Shown: positions 1 through 9,038, counted from the stretch's first letter. The stretch: DNA of 64,000 nucleotides from VAZQ01 sp963739385 (GCA_963739385.1 CAVUAI010000001.1:1-64000), one strand, 5' to 3'. The notes: generated by a model not told the origin, from the letters alone. Made by a program: numbers and translations.

Positions 1-315
1 AGGCAACATGCGGTTTCCAAAAATAACCGCGACATTTCCGCAGCCAGCGTGGAGACTCACGGTCTCTGAGGCTGCAATTTTTCCAATTGCGGCTTCACCG
101 GGCGAAATTTTGGTGCGAATCTCTGCTTCGCAATTTTCAATATCCGTGCGATTGCGCCAGAGACACCGTTCGAACCCACTAGGGACCCGTTCGATGTTTG
201 AGTACGTGGCCGCACAGCACCTGTTGCAAGAGCTAGTGCGACAGCGTCCGTTCGTTCGCCCTCATCAGCGCGCCGGTCACGTTGACCGCAGTGCAGGGGG
301 GACTTGCCGTAACAA
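1..315. other. No recognisable gene at the left edge
   Basis: Open frames of about 100 codons exist on both strands here, but neither has a recognisable domain, a good ribosome binding site or a composition that separates it from chance frames in GC-rich DNA. The stretch lies downstream of dinB, which ends at 316 on the minus strand. I see no tRNA-like fold or terminator with a T run. Confidence 0.5.
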
Positions 316-1563
316 CTAAAGGTCCCGTTCGGCGAGTTCGCGAAACTCGTCAGGAACGGAACGGTAAAGTCCCAGCGCGACCGACCCATATCCGACCGCC
401 TCCCACCCGAAACGATCGCGGATCATGTCGACAGCGCGGTCGGCCATCCAACGCGCCATCCCTCTCTTGGCGCCGGGTCGGCGTTTTTCATCATCAAGGC
501 CCAGCGGGAGCTCCAGCTGCACGTCCCAGTGCGTCTCAAGGTGCGACACCGATATCGCCAGGAGCGAGATGGTCTTCCTGTCAGGGTGATCCGCGAGGGC
601 GGTCCGCACCAACTCCTCGGCGATCTCGGCAAGAGTTGCGGTCGCTGAAATCGGCGTATCGAGCGTCACGGAGCGGGTGACCGAGCGGAGATCGGCGAAA
701 CGAACGCGGACTGTCACCGTCCGACCGGGCCGGGCTTTCGCGCGCAGCCGGGTGGCGATCCTGTCGGCAAGATGACGCAGCGTCGGTCGGAAAACGCGTT
801 CTTCGGCGAACTTCTTCCCAAGCGCCGATTGGGCTCCGGCCGATTGTGCCCGCCGATGCGTCTTGATTTCCCTTGGATCGCGGTTCCACGCCAGCGCCGT
901 CAGTTTCTCTCCGGCCGCGCGACCGAGCACCCGCTCGAGCGACCATCCCGGCATGCTTGCCAGCTGTCCAATGGTGTGGACGTCAATCTCGGCAAGCCGC
1001 GCCCTGGTGGCCGGGCCAACGCCCCACATCAACTCTACAGGCAGGTCGTGAAGGAAATTGAGCTCGGTGCCGGGATCGACAACCATCAACCCATCGGGTT
1101 TCGCCACCTGCGAAGCAATTTTTGCAAGGTGCTTGGTGCGAGCCACCCCGATCGAGATCGGAAGGCCAAGCTCCGCCCGCACACGGCGCCGTACCGCGCT
1201 TGCAATTTCAGCGGGCGTACCGAACAGGTGAGTGCAGCCCGCGACGTCGGCGAAGGCCTCGTCGATGGAGATCCGCTCGACGAGGGGGGTGAAATCAGTG
1301 AGCACTTTGATGGCAGCATCGCCCAGCCGCTGGTAGTCCTTGAAATGACCACCGACGAAGAGGAGTTGCGGACAAAGTTCTCGCGCCCGCCGCCCCGGCA
1401 TGCCTCCGCGGATTCCGAATGCCCTGGCTTCGTATGAAGCGGCAAGCACGACCCCGGCGCCGACCGCGATGGGCTTACCGCGCAAGGACGGGTCCAGCAG
1501 TTGCTCGACCGAGGCGTAGAAGGCATCGAGATCCGCATGGAGGATGGTGGCTGTTGATTCCAT
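316..1563 (-). CDS. dinB: DNA polymerase IV (Y-family translesion polymerase)
   Basis: Y-family DNA polymerase for error-prone lesion bypass, 415 residues. The N-terminus carries the family signature ILHADLDAFYASVEQ with the metal-binding Asp residues, followed by the ERISIDEAFADV motif holding the catalytic Asp-Glu pair. An HhH-containing thumb and a little-finger domain follow. A TTG 27 bases further upstream is also in frame, but the ATG at 1563 places the catalytic motif at the normal distance from the start and has GGTGGA about eight bases upstream. An SOS box lies 74 bases upstream, so LexA control is expected. The polymerase is probably monocistronic, since the flanking genes are unrelated. 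Confidence 0.95.
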   Translation of the reverse strand: MESTATILHADLDAFYASVEQLLDPSLRGKPIAVGAGVVLAASYEARAFGIRGGMPGRRARELCPQLLFVGGHFKDYQRLGDAAIKVLTDFTPLVERISIDEAFADVAGCTHLFGTPAEIASAVRRRVRAELGLPISIGVARTKHLAKIASQVAKPDGLMVVDPGTELNFLHDLPVELMWGVGPATRARLAEIDVHTIGQLASMPGWSLERVLGRAAGEKLTALAWNRDPREIKTHRRAQSAGAQSALGKKFAEERVFRPTLRHLADRIATRLRAKARPGRTVTVRVRFADLRSVTRSVTLDTPISATATLAEIAEELVRTALADHPDRKTISLLAISVSHLETHWDVQLELPLGLDDEKRRPGAKRGMARWMADRAVDMIRDRFGWEAVGYGSVALGLYRSVPDEFRELAERDL

Positions 1564-1878
1564 CCCGACGGTCCACCCGCGAAATTTCAACTGATCAGCC
1601 GCGGTCGCCCTGATCAGATTCTCTCGATAGGCAGGAGAACATAAAGAGAACAGTTATTGTCGGCTGTCAAGCGTCATGCGCGACGTCCCAACTGCTGAGC
1701 GCCCTGTGGCGGACGGGCACGTCCTCCATGGGGAGGAAAATTGTTGGAACAGACTGGCTCGAATTTTCTCGCCGCGCAGCAGTAAGTCGGAGGAGGAGCC
1801 TCCTGTGCATTAAGAGCCAGCGAGCCGTGAAATATCGCCGACTTGCAGCGTTCGGGCGCGAGTTCGCGTACCGGGCCA
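1564..1878. other. Intergenic region carrying the dinB promoter
   Basis: This 315-base gap separates dinB from the next minus-strand gene. It contains the SOS box at 1637-1651 and nothing else I can assign. Short frames on both strands show no family resemblance. Confidence 0.6.
1637..1651 (-). promoter_or_regulatory. LexA SOS box of alphaproteobacterial type
   Basis: Read on the minus strand this is GTTC-TCTTTAT-GTTC, a perfect direct repeat with a seven-base spacer. That is the established LexA operator of alphaproteobacteria. It sits 74 bases upstream of the dinB start, where it would overlap the promoter, so dinB should be derepressed by DNA damage. The match and spacing are seen directly; binding is inferred. 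Confidence 0.88.
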
Positions 1879-2358
1879 TTACGGGTGTGTGTCAGCCGAA
1901 CTCCGCGCCTTCGGAGAGTCAACGACGACACTGTCAAAATCTATGTTCATATTTCCATCCAGTATCGGTTTGCTTGGGAGCATTTCCGAGGGCGGGTACC
2001 ACGGCTGCTTCTCCACGACTCCGTTCTGGACCGCTTGCGCAACCAGTTTTCCAATCTCCGGTCCTTCCAGAGGGACCAGCGTCTTATGTTCGTCGTATCG
2101 GTAAAGCTGCGGACAATAATACAAAGCGTGGATCCTCGGGTCATATCCTTCGAGCACGAGGAAGTGCGTGGGCTTCAGAAAAATATTGTACTTCCTGACG
2201 ATCTTCTTTTCCAAAGTGGCCAATGCAACCCGAAGCTTGTCAGCCGAGGGTCCGACGATGGTCCCGGCCTCCAGCAGAATGATCCAGTCTTTTTTTGCGA
2301 TGTTGTCCGGATGCACCGGGATGTAGTGGATTGGCACATTTCTTCGGAAGAGACCCAT
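1879..2358 (-). CDS. Hypothetical protein
   Basis: A 159-residue protein that I do not recognise. The first half is dense in hydrophobic and aromatic residues (PVHPDNIAKKDW, FLKPTHFLVLEGYDPRIHALYY) and looks like a compact soluble alpha/beta domain. The last 40 residues are probably disordered. No signal peptide or membrane segment is evident. The in-frame TTG at 2388 is less likely than the ATG at 2358, which is preceded by AGAGAGAAG. The local base composition is more AT-rich than the neighbouring genes, which could mean horizontal acquisition. The neighbours give no functional clue. Confidence 0.6.
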   Translation of the reverse strand: MGLFRRNVPIHYIPVHPDNIAKKDWIILLEAGTIVGPSADKLRVALATLEKKIVRKYNIFLKPTHFLVLEGYDPRIHALYYCPQLYRYDEHKTLVPLEGPEIGKLVAQAVQNGVVEKQPWYPPSEMLPSKPILDGNMNIDFDSVVVDSPKARSSADTHP

Positions 2359-2632
2359 GTCCGACTTCTCTCTAAAAGTTATACGCAACCTGATTAGCCA
2401 GATTACACAATGGCTTGCGCCGACACAACCAGGCCGGCTTCCGGTGCTCCGCTCAATCGCCGGTTCCGAATGTGACGCGTCGGTCCCCTTGGGCGCCTCA
2501 GTGCCAATCAGGCCGCTGGCCTCCGCAGCAGACGGTCAAAAACGGGCTGCCGGTCCGCCCTCAATGAACACCGCCGCGCTTCCACAGCGGCCTCTGAAAA
2601 AAAATCCCAGCAGCGATGTCCAGCCGCATTCG

Positions 2633-3988
2633 TCAAGTCGGAACATGGACCCACAGATCAACCTGAACCCGCGCACCGGGAATCGGCAGCCAGGCAACCT
2701 CGACAGGTGACAGCGGCAGCGGCGCGTGCGCCATCGCGTCGTCCCACACCTCGATCGCCGCCGGCAGATCCGCCAGGTCGGTATGAAATTGCTGGATGCG
2801 CACGGCGTTGCGCAGCGACGTGCCGGCGGAGCGGCAGATCGCCTCGGCCTGACCAATGATGGAGCGCATCTCCGCCTTGACCGGGATGCCGTAAAACGGC
2901 TGGCGCTCGTCGACCTTGGCCTCGTCGATCAGGCGTCCGTTTTCTACTGCCATCAGCCCCGACAGGAACAGCAGATCGCCGCATTTGATCGCGGAGACGT
3001 AGCCGTCGAATGCCGGCGGCTGTGGCCCGCGAATGATCTCGCGCCTGGTCCTGCCGTTGGTCGCGAGCGAGATGGTGTTGATCTCGATGTGCAGGTCATG
3101 GATGGCGAAGCCGGGATTGGTCGTGGCGATGATCGTGGTCGCCGGCGGGTCGTTCTTGAAATGCGAGAGCCAGACTTCGTTGAACCCCGGCACATCTTCA
3201 CGGTCGCTCAGATAGACCTGAGCCTTCACCACGCTGTCGAGGCTGGCGCCGGCGCTTTCGAGGCAGGGCGCGAGCTTGCGCTTGATGATGTAACTGGTTT
3301 CGAGCTTGATCGGCCATTGCCGCCATAGCGCGCGCGGATGACGTACCTCCGGATCGAGGGGGCCTTCGCCGTCCTTGCGCGCTTCGCCGGTCTGTCCCGG
3401 CACGAAGCGGAGATCGCCGGCACTGAGCGCGGGACTGTAGCCCGAGACCGGCGAAATGTCGTAGCTCGGCTTGAACGTCTCGTGCTTGACCTTGATGCCG
3501 GAGCCTGGAACGGCCGCCATGACCTGAAGTTCGATGGTTTGCCCGGTGCGCGAAAACTTCTGATGCAGGTTCGATGTCGAGGGCGGAATCCGCTTGCCGA
3601 ACACTTCATGACGCACCTCGTGATAGGGGTGCATCGCACGTTCGGTCGTATAGTACTGATCGACACGCACCACGTCCGGAATGTCCGCGCCGACCTCGGC
3701 CAGCACTTCCTTCACGTTGTCGTAGATGCGCCGCGCCTCACGCTTGTAACGCGACTCTCCATTGAGCGGCCGCTCGGCCTGTACGACATCCGGTGCGAGC
3801 CCGTTGACGTAGTCGGTGGCCGCCTGGCCCGAGGCGAACACCCAACGGCCGGCGCGGATGCCGCGCGCGAGCCGCGCGCTGGTATGCGGTATCGCCACCG
3901 GCAGCAACGGCTGGACGGCGACGCGAGCCGGGGCGGACGCTCGGTTTGCTCGGGCAGATGTTGCCCTGGGCCGCGTGGGACGCTTCAT
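2633..3988 (-). CDS. Three-domain RidA/YjgF-family protein
   Basis: A 451-residue chain with three successive RidA (YjgF/YER057c/UK114) domains, at roughly residues 30-165, 170-310 and 320-450. Each shows the family pattern of a V/LFxSGQ-type strand, a central helix with LxxxGxxLxxVV, and a closing PGxxxxI/VE-type strand. RidA enzymes normally form homotrimers of 130-residue subunits that hydrolyse enamine/imine intermediates. Three domains in one chain could be an intramolecular trimer. The Arg that binds the substrate carboxylate in true RidA is not visible in any of the three domains (PSTSNL, PATTII, LPLSPV), so deaminase activity is doubtful. The start is either the ATG at 3988 or one at 4000. 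The gene is divergent from the NitT/TauT-type ABC operon. Confidence 0.8.
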   Translation of the reverse strand: MKRPTRPRATSARANRASAPARVAVQPLLPVAIPHTSARLARGIRAGRWVFASGQAATDYVNGLAPDVVQAERPLNGESRYKREARRIYDNVKEVLAEVGADIPDVVRVDQYYTTERAMHPYHEVRHEVFGKRIPPSTSNLHQKFSRTGQTIELQVMAAVPGSGIKVKHETFKPSYDISPVSGYSPALSAGDLRFVPGQTGEARKDGEGPLDPEVRHPRALWRQWPIKLETSYIIKRKLAPCLESAGASLDSVVKAQVYLSDREDVPGFNEVWLSHFKNDPPATTIIATTNPGFAIHDLHIEINTISLATNGRTRREIIRGPQPPAFDGYVSAIKCGDLLFLSGLMAVENGRLIDEAKVDERQPFYGIPVKAEMRSIIGQAEAICRSAGTSLRNAVRIQQFHTDLADLPAAIEVWDDAMAHAPLPLSPVEVAWLPIPGARVQVDLWVHVPT

Positions 3989-4185
3989 GATGTCATCCAT
4001 TTTCTCGAACGGCCCGGCGTCGGCCTCTCCAGCGCCCGCATGGTGCTGGCGGAACGGTACGTCTGCAAGGGCCGCGCAATGCACTGCGCGCAAATACGCC
4101 ACCTCATGGCGCATCGCTGTGCTTGACAGGACGATCGGGGATTCTCGACACTTGCGAGTGGGCCGCAAAACGACCGGATCGGCGA

Positions 4186-5046
4186 ATGATGGCTTCCGTC
4201 AAGGCCGCACACATGACTGAACGTGCGGCCGCGGGGCGCGTAGCGTCGCGCGACCCCGTGATCTCGATCGAACGGGTCGGACACGTCTTTCGCACCAAGG
4301 GCCGGCGCGTCCAGGCCCTGCTCGAAACCGACCTGCGGATCAGCGAGGGGGAGTTTCTCACCATCGTGGGCCCGTCCGGCTGCGGCAAGTCCACGCTCAT
4401 GAATCTGATCGTCGGTCTTTTTCCGGCCTCGACCGGCGAGATTCTCTATCGCGGCAAACGCCACAATGGCGTCAACCGCTCCATTGGCTACGTCACGCAG
4501 GCGGACAACCTCTATCCGTGGCGGTCGCTGCGCAAGAACATCGAGTTTCCTCTGGAACTGCGCGGCGTCCCGGCGCGCGAGCGCCGCGAGCGGTCGCAGC
4601 ATCTGATCCGGCGCGTCGGCCTGTCGGGCTTCGAGAATTCCTATCCGCACGAGTTGTCGGGCGGCATGCGCCAGCGCGCCAACATCGTGCGCACTCTCGC
4701 CTACCAACCCGAAGTCATCCTGATGGACGAGCCGTTCGGCCCGCTCGATGCGCAGACCCGGCTGATCCTGCAGAACCAGCTGCTGGAACTCTGGCAGGAG
4801 GAGAAAAAGACCATCATCTTCATCACCCACGACCTCGGCGAGGCGGTGGCCCTTGCCGACCGCGTGGTGGTGATGTCGGCGCGTCCGGGACGTATCAAGA
4901 CCGTCGCGCCGGTGCCGATTCCGCGTCCGCGCAATCTTTTCGAAATTCACAAGGACGAGCGATTTCTGGCGACGTATCAGGCTTTGTGGCTGAGCCTCGA
5001 GGACGAGGTCAAGAGGGGAGCCGCGCAGTGGCAAGCACAGAGCTGA
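4186..5046 (+). CDS. ABC transporter ATP-binding protein, NitT/TauT type
   Basis: Cytoplasmic ATPase of a nitrate/sulfonate/taurine-class importer, 286 residues. Walker A is GPSGCGKST (about residues 62-70), the signature is LSGGMRQR, Walker B is VILMDEPFG, and FITHDLGEAV carries the switch His. This is the usual SsuB/TauB layout. Two adjacent ATGs at 4186 and 4189 are the most plausible starts; 4213 is an alternative. The 3' end overlaps the permease gene by 19 bases, so translation is coupled. The substrate is unknown. The RidA-family genes on both sides suggest a nitrogenous small molecule, which is inference. Confidence 0.92.
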   Translation: MMASVKAAHMTERAAAGRVASRDPVISIERVGHVFRTKGRRVQALLETDLRISEGEFLTIVGPSGCGKSTLMNLIVGLFPASTGEILYRGKRHNGVNRSIGYVTQADNLYPWRSLRKNIEFPLELRGVPARERRERSQHLIRRVGLSGFENSYPHELSGGMRQRANIVRTLAYQPEVILMDEPFGPLDAQTRLILQNQLLELWQEEKKTIIFITHDLGEAVALADRVVVMSARPGRIKTVAPVPIPRPRNLFEIHKDERFLATYQALWLSLEDEVKRGAAQWQAQS

Positions 5047-5906
5047 ATGCCGCCGGCGACGCGGCATTGCCGCCCGGCGCCTCCAATGTCGAGGACGACA
5101 TTCGTGCGTGGGAGGCGCTGGAGCGCCGCGAAAAATGGAAGCTTATGATCGTTCGGGTGGTTCTCGCGATCGTGCTTCTCTCGATCTGGGAATACGGCAC
5201 CGACCGCTGGTTCGACGCGCTTTGGTTCTCGAGCCCGTTGCGGGTGTTGCGCCATCTCTGGGATTGGGCGCAGGACGATCTGCTCAAGCATCTGGTCATA
5301 ACGCTGCGCGAGACGTTCATCGGTTACAGCTGTGGAACGCTGCTCGGCATCGCAATGGGCGTGTTGCTGGCGCGCTTCGCTTTCGTCGGCAGGGTCCTCG
5401 ACCCGTTCATCCTCGCCGTCAATGGCATTCCCCGCATCGCTCTTGCGCCGCTGTTCATCATCTGGTTCGGCATTGGCGAGCCTTCGAAGATCGTGCTCGC
5501 GGGGCTGCTGTCGTTCTTTCTGTGCTTCTATGCCACGCTTTCCGGCCTGCGCAGCGTTGACCCGGCCTACGTCGCGATCGCCCGCGTGATGGGCGCGACC
5601 GAGCGGCAGACATTTTTCAAGGTGGTGTTGCCGGCGGCCTCGCCGTGGATCATCACCGCGATGAAGATTGGCGTGCCGTTTGCATTGGTCGGAGCGATCG
5701 TTGGCGAGTTCATGGCGGCGACCGCCGGGCTGGGCTGGAAGATCCAGCTCTACACCGCGCAGTTCGACACCACCGGTGCCGTGACAGGCGTTCTTGTGCT
5801 GATGGTGGTCGTGATCATGTTCAATACCGCGCTCAATCGCCTCGAAGCCCATGTCCTGCGCTGGCGGCCGGAATCGTCCGGCGCGGCAGGATCGGACGTT
5901 CAATAG
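5028..5906 (+). CDS. ABC transporter permease, NitT/TauT type
   Basis: A 292-residue inner-membrane permease with about six transmembrane segments. The cytoplasmic coupling (EAA) loop is visible around VAIARVMGATERQTFFKVVL, as in SsuC/TauC relatives. The start is a GTG at 5028, preceded by AGGGGAG eight bases upstream and lying inside the end of the ATPase gene. A much longer open frame runs upstream, but it is only the alternative frame of the ATPase. The binding-protein gene follows 23 bases downstream, completing an ATPase-permease-receptor operon. Confidence 0.92.
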   Translation: MASTELNAAGDAALPPGASNVEDDIRAWEALERREKWKLMIVRVVLAIVLLSIWEYGTDRWFDALWFSSPLRVLRHLWDWAQDDLLKHLVITLRETFIGYSCGTLLGIAMGVLLARFAFVGRVLDPFILAVNGIPRIALAPLFIIWFGIGEPSKIVLAGLLSFFLCFYATLSGLRSVDPAYVAIARVMGATERQTFFKVVLPAASPWIITAMKIGVPFALVGAIVGEFMAATAGLGWKIQLYTAQFDTTGAVTGVLVLMVVVIMFNTALNRLEAHVLRWRPESSGAAGSDVQ

Positions 5907-5929
5907 AGATCGGAGCAGGAGAAATCACC

Positions 5930-6967
5930 ATGGCCGAGCAGCGCCGCAAGCCAAACCTCTCCCGCCGCAGCTTCGCGGCCGGCACTGCCATGCTCGTCAT
6001 CGGCGCACCCGCGATCGTGCGCGCGCAAGGGCTCGTCAAGGTCAGGATCACGCAGCCCGCGGAAAGCCTGAGCTACATGCCGATCTACGTCGGCCGCGCC
6101 AAAGAGTTCTTCAAGGAAGCCGGCATCGATCTCGAGCTTGTGGTCACGCGCGGCGACGGCCCGGACGTCCAGGCGCTGATGGCAAAGGAGGTCGAGTTTG
6201 TCGCTACTCCGCCGCATCATCTCTACACGTTATATCTCCAGAACCGGAAGCTTCTCGGCATCGCCGGCATTCTCGGCCGCTGCGGCACCAACATGGTGAT
6301 CAACAAGGATGCCGCCGCCGAGCGCAACGTCACCGAAAACTCGCCGTTCGAGACGAAACTCAAGGCGCTCAAGGGCCTGACCTTCGGCGTGTCGACGCCC
6401 GGCTCGCTCACCTACAACATGGGCCTCTATTACATCCTGCGCGCCGGCCTCAAGCCGCAGGAGGACGCCAAGGTGGTCGGGACCGGGACGGGAACGGCAG
6501 CGCTCGCGGCGATGAGCAACAAGATCGCCAACGCCTCGATGTTTCCTTCGCCGACCGCCGACGAAGCGGTGGCCCGCGGCTTCGCCGTCTGGCTGATCAA
6601 CAACACCCGTGGTCAGGACCCCGACCTGAAGGAGTTCCTGCACGCCGTCGTCTATGTGCGGCCAGACTATCTCGGCGAGAACACCGATCTCTGCAAACGC
6701 ATGGTCGCCGCGCTCGTCAAAAGCTCGGCGTGGATCCGGGCGCAGCCTGTGGACGAGGTCGCAAGGTCGATCCGGCCGTTCTTCACATCGCTCGACGAGA
6801 AGGTCTTCACCAGCGCCGTCGGCAACGTGCGCGAGGCGGTGATCCCTGACGGCAAGATGACCGCCGCCGCATCGGAAGCCTACCAGAAGGTGCTGCTGAT
6901 GACCGGCCATCTCAAATCGCCGGTTGCCTTCGACGCGGTGTTCACCAACAAGTACTTGCCCGGCTGA
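5930..6967 (+). CDS. ABC transporter substrate-binding protein, NitT/TauT (NMT1-like)
   Basis: Periplasmic receptor of the preceding ATPase and permease, 345 residues. The N-terminus SRRSFAAG followed by a hydrophobic stretch ending in VRAQ looks like a twin-arginine (Tat) signal peptide. The mature part begins with a strand (VRITQPAESLSYMPIYVGRAKEFFKEAG) typical of SsuA/NMT1-type proteins that bind sulfonates, nitrate-like ions or pyrimidine precursors. The ATG is chosen because GGAGCAGGAG lies upstream and because the signal peptide starts there. The ligand cannot be told from sequence. A RidA gene follows 35 bases downstream, probably in the same transcript. Confidence 0.9.
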   Translation: MAEQRRKPNLSRRSFAAGTAMLVIGAPAIVRAQGLVKVRITQPAESLSYMPIYVGRAKEFFKEAGIDLELVVTRGDGPDVQALMAKEVEFVATPPHHLYTLYLQNRKLLGIAGILGRCGTNMVINKDAAAERNVTENSPFETKLKALKGLTFGVSTPGSLTYNMGLYYILRAGLKPQEDAKVVGTGTGTAALAAMSNKIANASMFPSPTADEAVARGFAVWLINNTRGQDPDLKEFLHAVVYVRPDYLGENTDLCKRMVAALVKSSAWIRAQPVDEVARSIRPFFTSLDEKVFTSAVGNVREAVIPDGKMTAAASEAYQKVLLMTGHLKSPVAFDAVFTNKYLPG

Positions 6968-7002
6968 TTGCGGCACGGGCCGACCTGGGAGGTAGCGTTC
7001 CA

Positions 7003-7476
7003 ATGGGCGCAGTTGAGGACAAGATCAGAGCGATGGGCCATTCGCTGCCGGAGCCCTTCAAATTTCCCAAGCCAAACCGCACCGGTTGCGTCGTGGTCGG
7101 CTCAATCGTCTTTGCATCGGGTCACGGCCGCAACATGGGCGGCCCGGGGGTAAAAAGTCAGGGCAAGCTCGGCAAGGATCTCACCGTGGAAGAGGGCTAT
7201 GCCACGGCGCGGGCGGTCGCCTTGTCGATGCTGGCAAGCCTGAAGCAGGAATTGGGCGACCTCGACCGCGTCAAGCGCGTCGTGCGGCTGTTCGGCATGG
7301 TCAATGTAGCGCCGGGGTTCGATCGCATGCCCGAGGTGATCGACGGCGCATCCGATTTCTTCTACGAGCTGTTTGGGCCAAAGGCCGGCCAGCATGCCCG
7401 CACGGCTGTCGGCATGGCCGAACTGCCGCATGGCATCCCGGTGGAGATCAATGGGGAGTTCGAGCTCAAGGCGTGA
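7003..7476 (+). CDS. RidA-family protein (single domain)
   Basis: A 157-residue single-domain RidA/YjgF-family protein. RidA proteins hydrolyse reactive enamine/imine intermediates to ketoacids and ammonia. Visible are VVVGSIVFASGHGRN, the helix with GDLDRVKRVVRLFGMVN, and the C-terminal HARTAVGMAELPHGIPVEI. In that last segment the Arg aligns with the carboxylate-binding Arg of active RidA, unlike in the three-domain gene at 2633. The insert after SGHG is longer than in the classic protein. It lies at the end of the NitT/TauT-type transporter operon, so it may process the imported compound. Confidence 0.88.
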   Translation: MGAVEDKIRAMGHSLPEPFKFPKPNRTGCVVVGSIVFASGHGRNMGGPGVKSQGKLGKDLTVEEGYATARAVALSMLASLKQELGDLDRVKRVVRLFGMVNVAPGFDRMPEVIDGASDFFYELFGPKAGQHARTAVGMAELPHGIPVEINGEFELKA

Positions 7477-7942
7477 TGAGATCTGCCAATCCAACCGTCT
7501 GGGCGAGATTTCATTGGGCTGCTGCAGGCGGCGGCGGACGAGGGGCGTGATTGAGCTTGAAGCGATACGCGGTTTCTTCGGTATCCTCATCGTTTCCACT
7601 ACGCAGAGTCCTGCATCCTGGGGTTCGCGCTCGGGCGGTCGACGAAGGGCAGGGCGTCGTCAATTACGTTCTGGCATTTGCCACGGACGAGCCGCTATCT
7701 GCAGATGCGGACGCAATTTTTTTACACGCATCGCTGGCGGGTCAAGGACATCGTCCTGTGGGACAATTGCCGCACGACGCCTCGCGGATCATTGGCCATC
7801 CGCCGGCAAGCCTGAGGCGCCTTCCGCGCAGTGTCCGAAGTTGCCGGTTGTTGTGAGCAAGAAGGTGCTGTCGCGTAAGGGCCTTTGCCATCGTTGTTCC
7901 GGCTTGGCCCTCTCCACTGCGAACAGGTTCCAGGAGCCACAC
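7477..7942. other. Gene-poor stretch containing a decayed dioxygenase
   Basis: No intact gene lies between the RidA gene and the Bug receptor. The middle holds a recognisable remnant of a TauD/TfdA dioxygenase, listed separately. The open frames that cross the region mix residues of several reading frames and are not real proteins. Confidence 0.6.
7590..7815 (+). pseudogene. Remnant of a TauD/TfdA-family dioxygenase (C-terminal part)
   Basis: From 7711 the first frame reads QFFYTHRWRVKDIVLWDNC and ends at a TGA at 7815. This is the C-terminal hallmark of Fe(II)/2-oxoglutarate dioxygenases of the TauD/TfdA family, whose usual form is YRHRW-x-DLV-WDNR-x-x-x-HR; the WDN motif and the Arg are recognisable. 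Just upstream, the third frame reads VDEGQGVVNYVLAFAT, matching the helix that normally precedes it. The reading frame is therefore broken around 7700, and the N-terminal two thirds are absent or unrecognisable. This is a decayed gene that may once have worked with the neighbouring transporter, since such enzymes release sulfite or open aryl ethers. The exact left boundary is uncertain. Confidence 0.7.
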
Positions 7943-8946
7943 ATGCAGAGCGAGGTAGCACCAACTGCGGCCGGAGGGTTTCGGCGCCTGGCCGCTGCGT
8001 CGGCGGCATGGCTGTTGATCGGAGTGGTGACATGTTGCCCGGCCCTGGCGGCATGGCCGGACAGGACGATCACGATCATCGTGCAATTCGCCCCCGGCGG
8101 ATCGAACGACCTGCTCGGCCGGATTTTGGCGGCCGAGCTCGCCCCCGCCCTCGGGCAGAATGTCATCGTTGAAAATCATCCCGGGGCCGCCGGCAACATC
8201 GGTGCCGCGGCGCTCGCGCGCGCGACGCCTGACGGCTACACACTGGGGGTTCTGTCCGGCCCCATCTTCATCAACCCGAACCTCACCAAGGTCGCCTACG
8301 ACCCGATCAAGGATTTTGCACCGATCGCCTATCTAGGGGCGTCTCCCAACGTCATCCTCACCAGCCCCAACTCCGCCTTCACCAGCATCCAGGAGATGAT
8401 CTCCGAGGCCAAGGCAAATCCAGGCAAGATCAATTTTGCGACCCCGGGTGCCGGCAGTGTGTCGCATCTTTCGGTCGAATTCCTGAAATTGCGCGCGGGT
8501 ATCAACCTCGTGCACGTGCCCTATTCCGGTGCGGCTCCCGCGGCGCAGGCTGCGATTGCCCGCACGACGCACCTCGCCTCCGTCAATATTTCCGGCATGC
8601 TGGGTCACGTCCAGTCGGGTGCGTTGCGGGCATTGGTGCAGACGGGCAAGGAACGCTGGCCGGAAATGCCGGATGTTCCCACCTTGGTGCAATCTGGCAT
8701 TCGCGATGCCGTGTTGGAAACGACGCAGTTTTTGCTTGCGCCCGGCAGGAACACCGCCCGCGATCATCGACCGTCTCTCAAGCGAGGTGCTTGTGATCCT
8801 GCAGAAGCCCGTAGTCCGCGACCGGATGTTGAAGGCGAGCTTTGCCGTGAACGGCGAGGGAGCCTGAACTTCTGCGGGTGCGCATGGGGCGGGAACTGGC
8901 AATGTGGAAGGAGTTGATCGAGCAGGCAGGCCTCAAGCCCAACTAG
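7943..8946 (+). pseudogene. Bug-type (TctC) periplasmic receptor, two frameshifts
   Basis: A tripartite tricarboxylate receptor-like protein with a signal peptide, WPDRTITIIVQFAPGG and VENHPGAAGNIGA, typical of the Bug family. The frame is intact to about 8740. There FLLAPGR replaces an expected FLLAPAGTPP, which continues in the next frame after one extra C. About 115 bases later a second extra base near 8861 shifts the frame again, and the normal C-terminus ending KELIEQAGLKPN is found in the third frame, with its stop at 8946. Two +1 insertions give a protein with about 70 wrong C-terminal residues, so it is probably non-functional unless these are sequencing errors. AGGAG precedes the ATG. 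Confidence 0.85.
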
Positions 8947-9038
8947 ACGCCGCGCGTACCCGCGGAAGCGCGCAACATGCAATCTTCGCCGGCAGGCCGT
9001 CGGCTTCCCTCCAATGCAACCCAATCGAGGAGCCTTTG

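Noticed and set aside
140..210. Possible tRNA-like TTCGAAC element on the minus strand
   Set aside because: The flanking bases do not pair as a T stem and no acceptor stem is found.
7373..8917. A 514-residue open frame covering RidA 3' end, the dioxygenase remnant and the Bug receptor
   Set aside because: The first 190 residues are out of frame with both RidA and the dioxygenase remnant and have no signal peptide; only the part from 7943 is a real protein.
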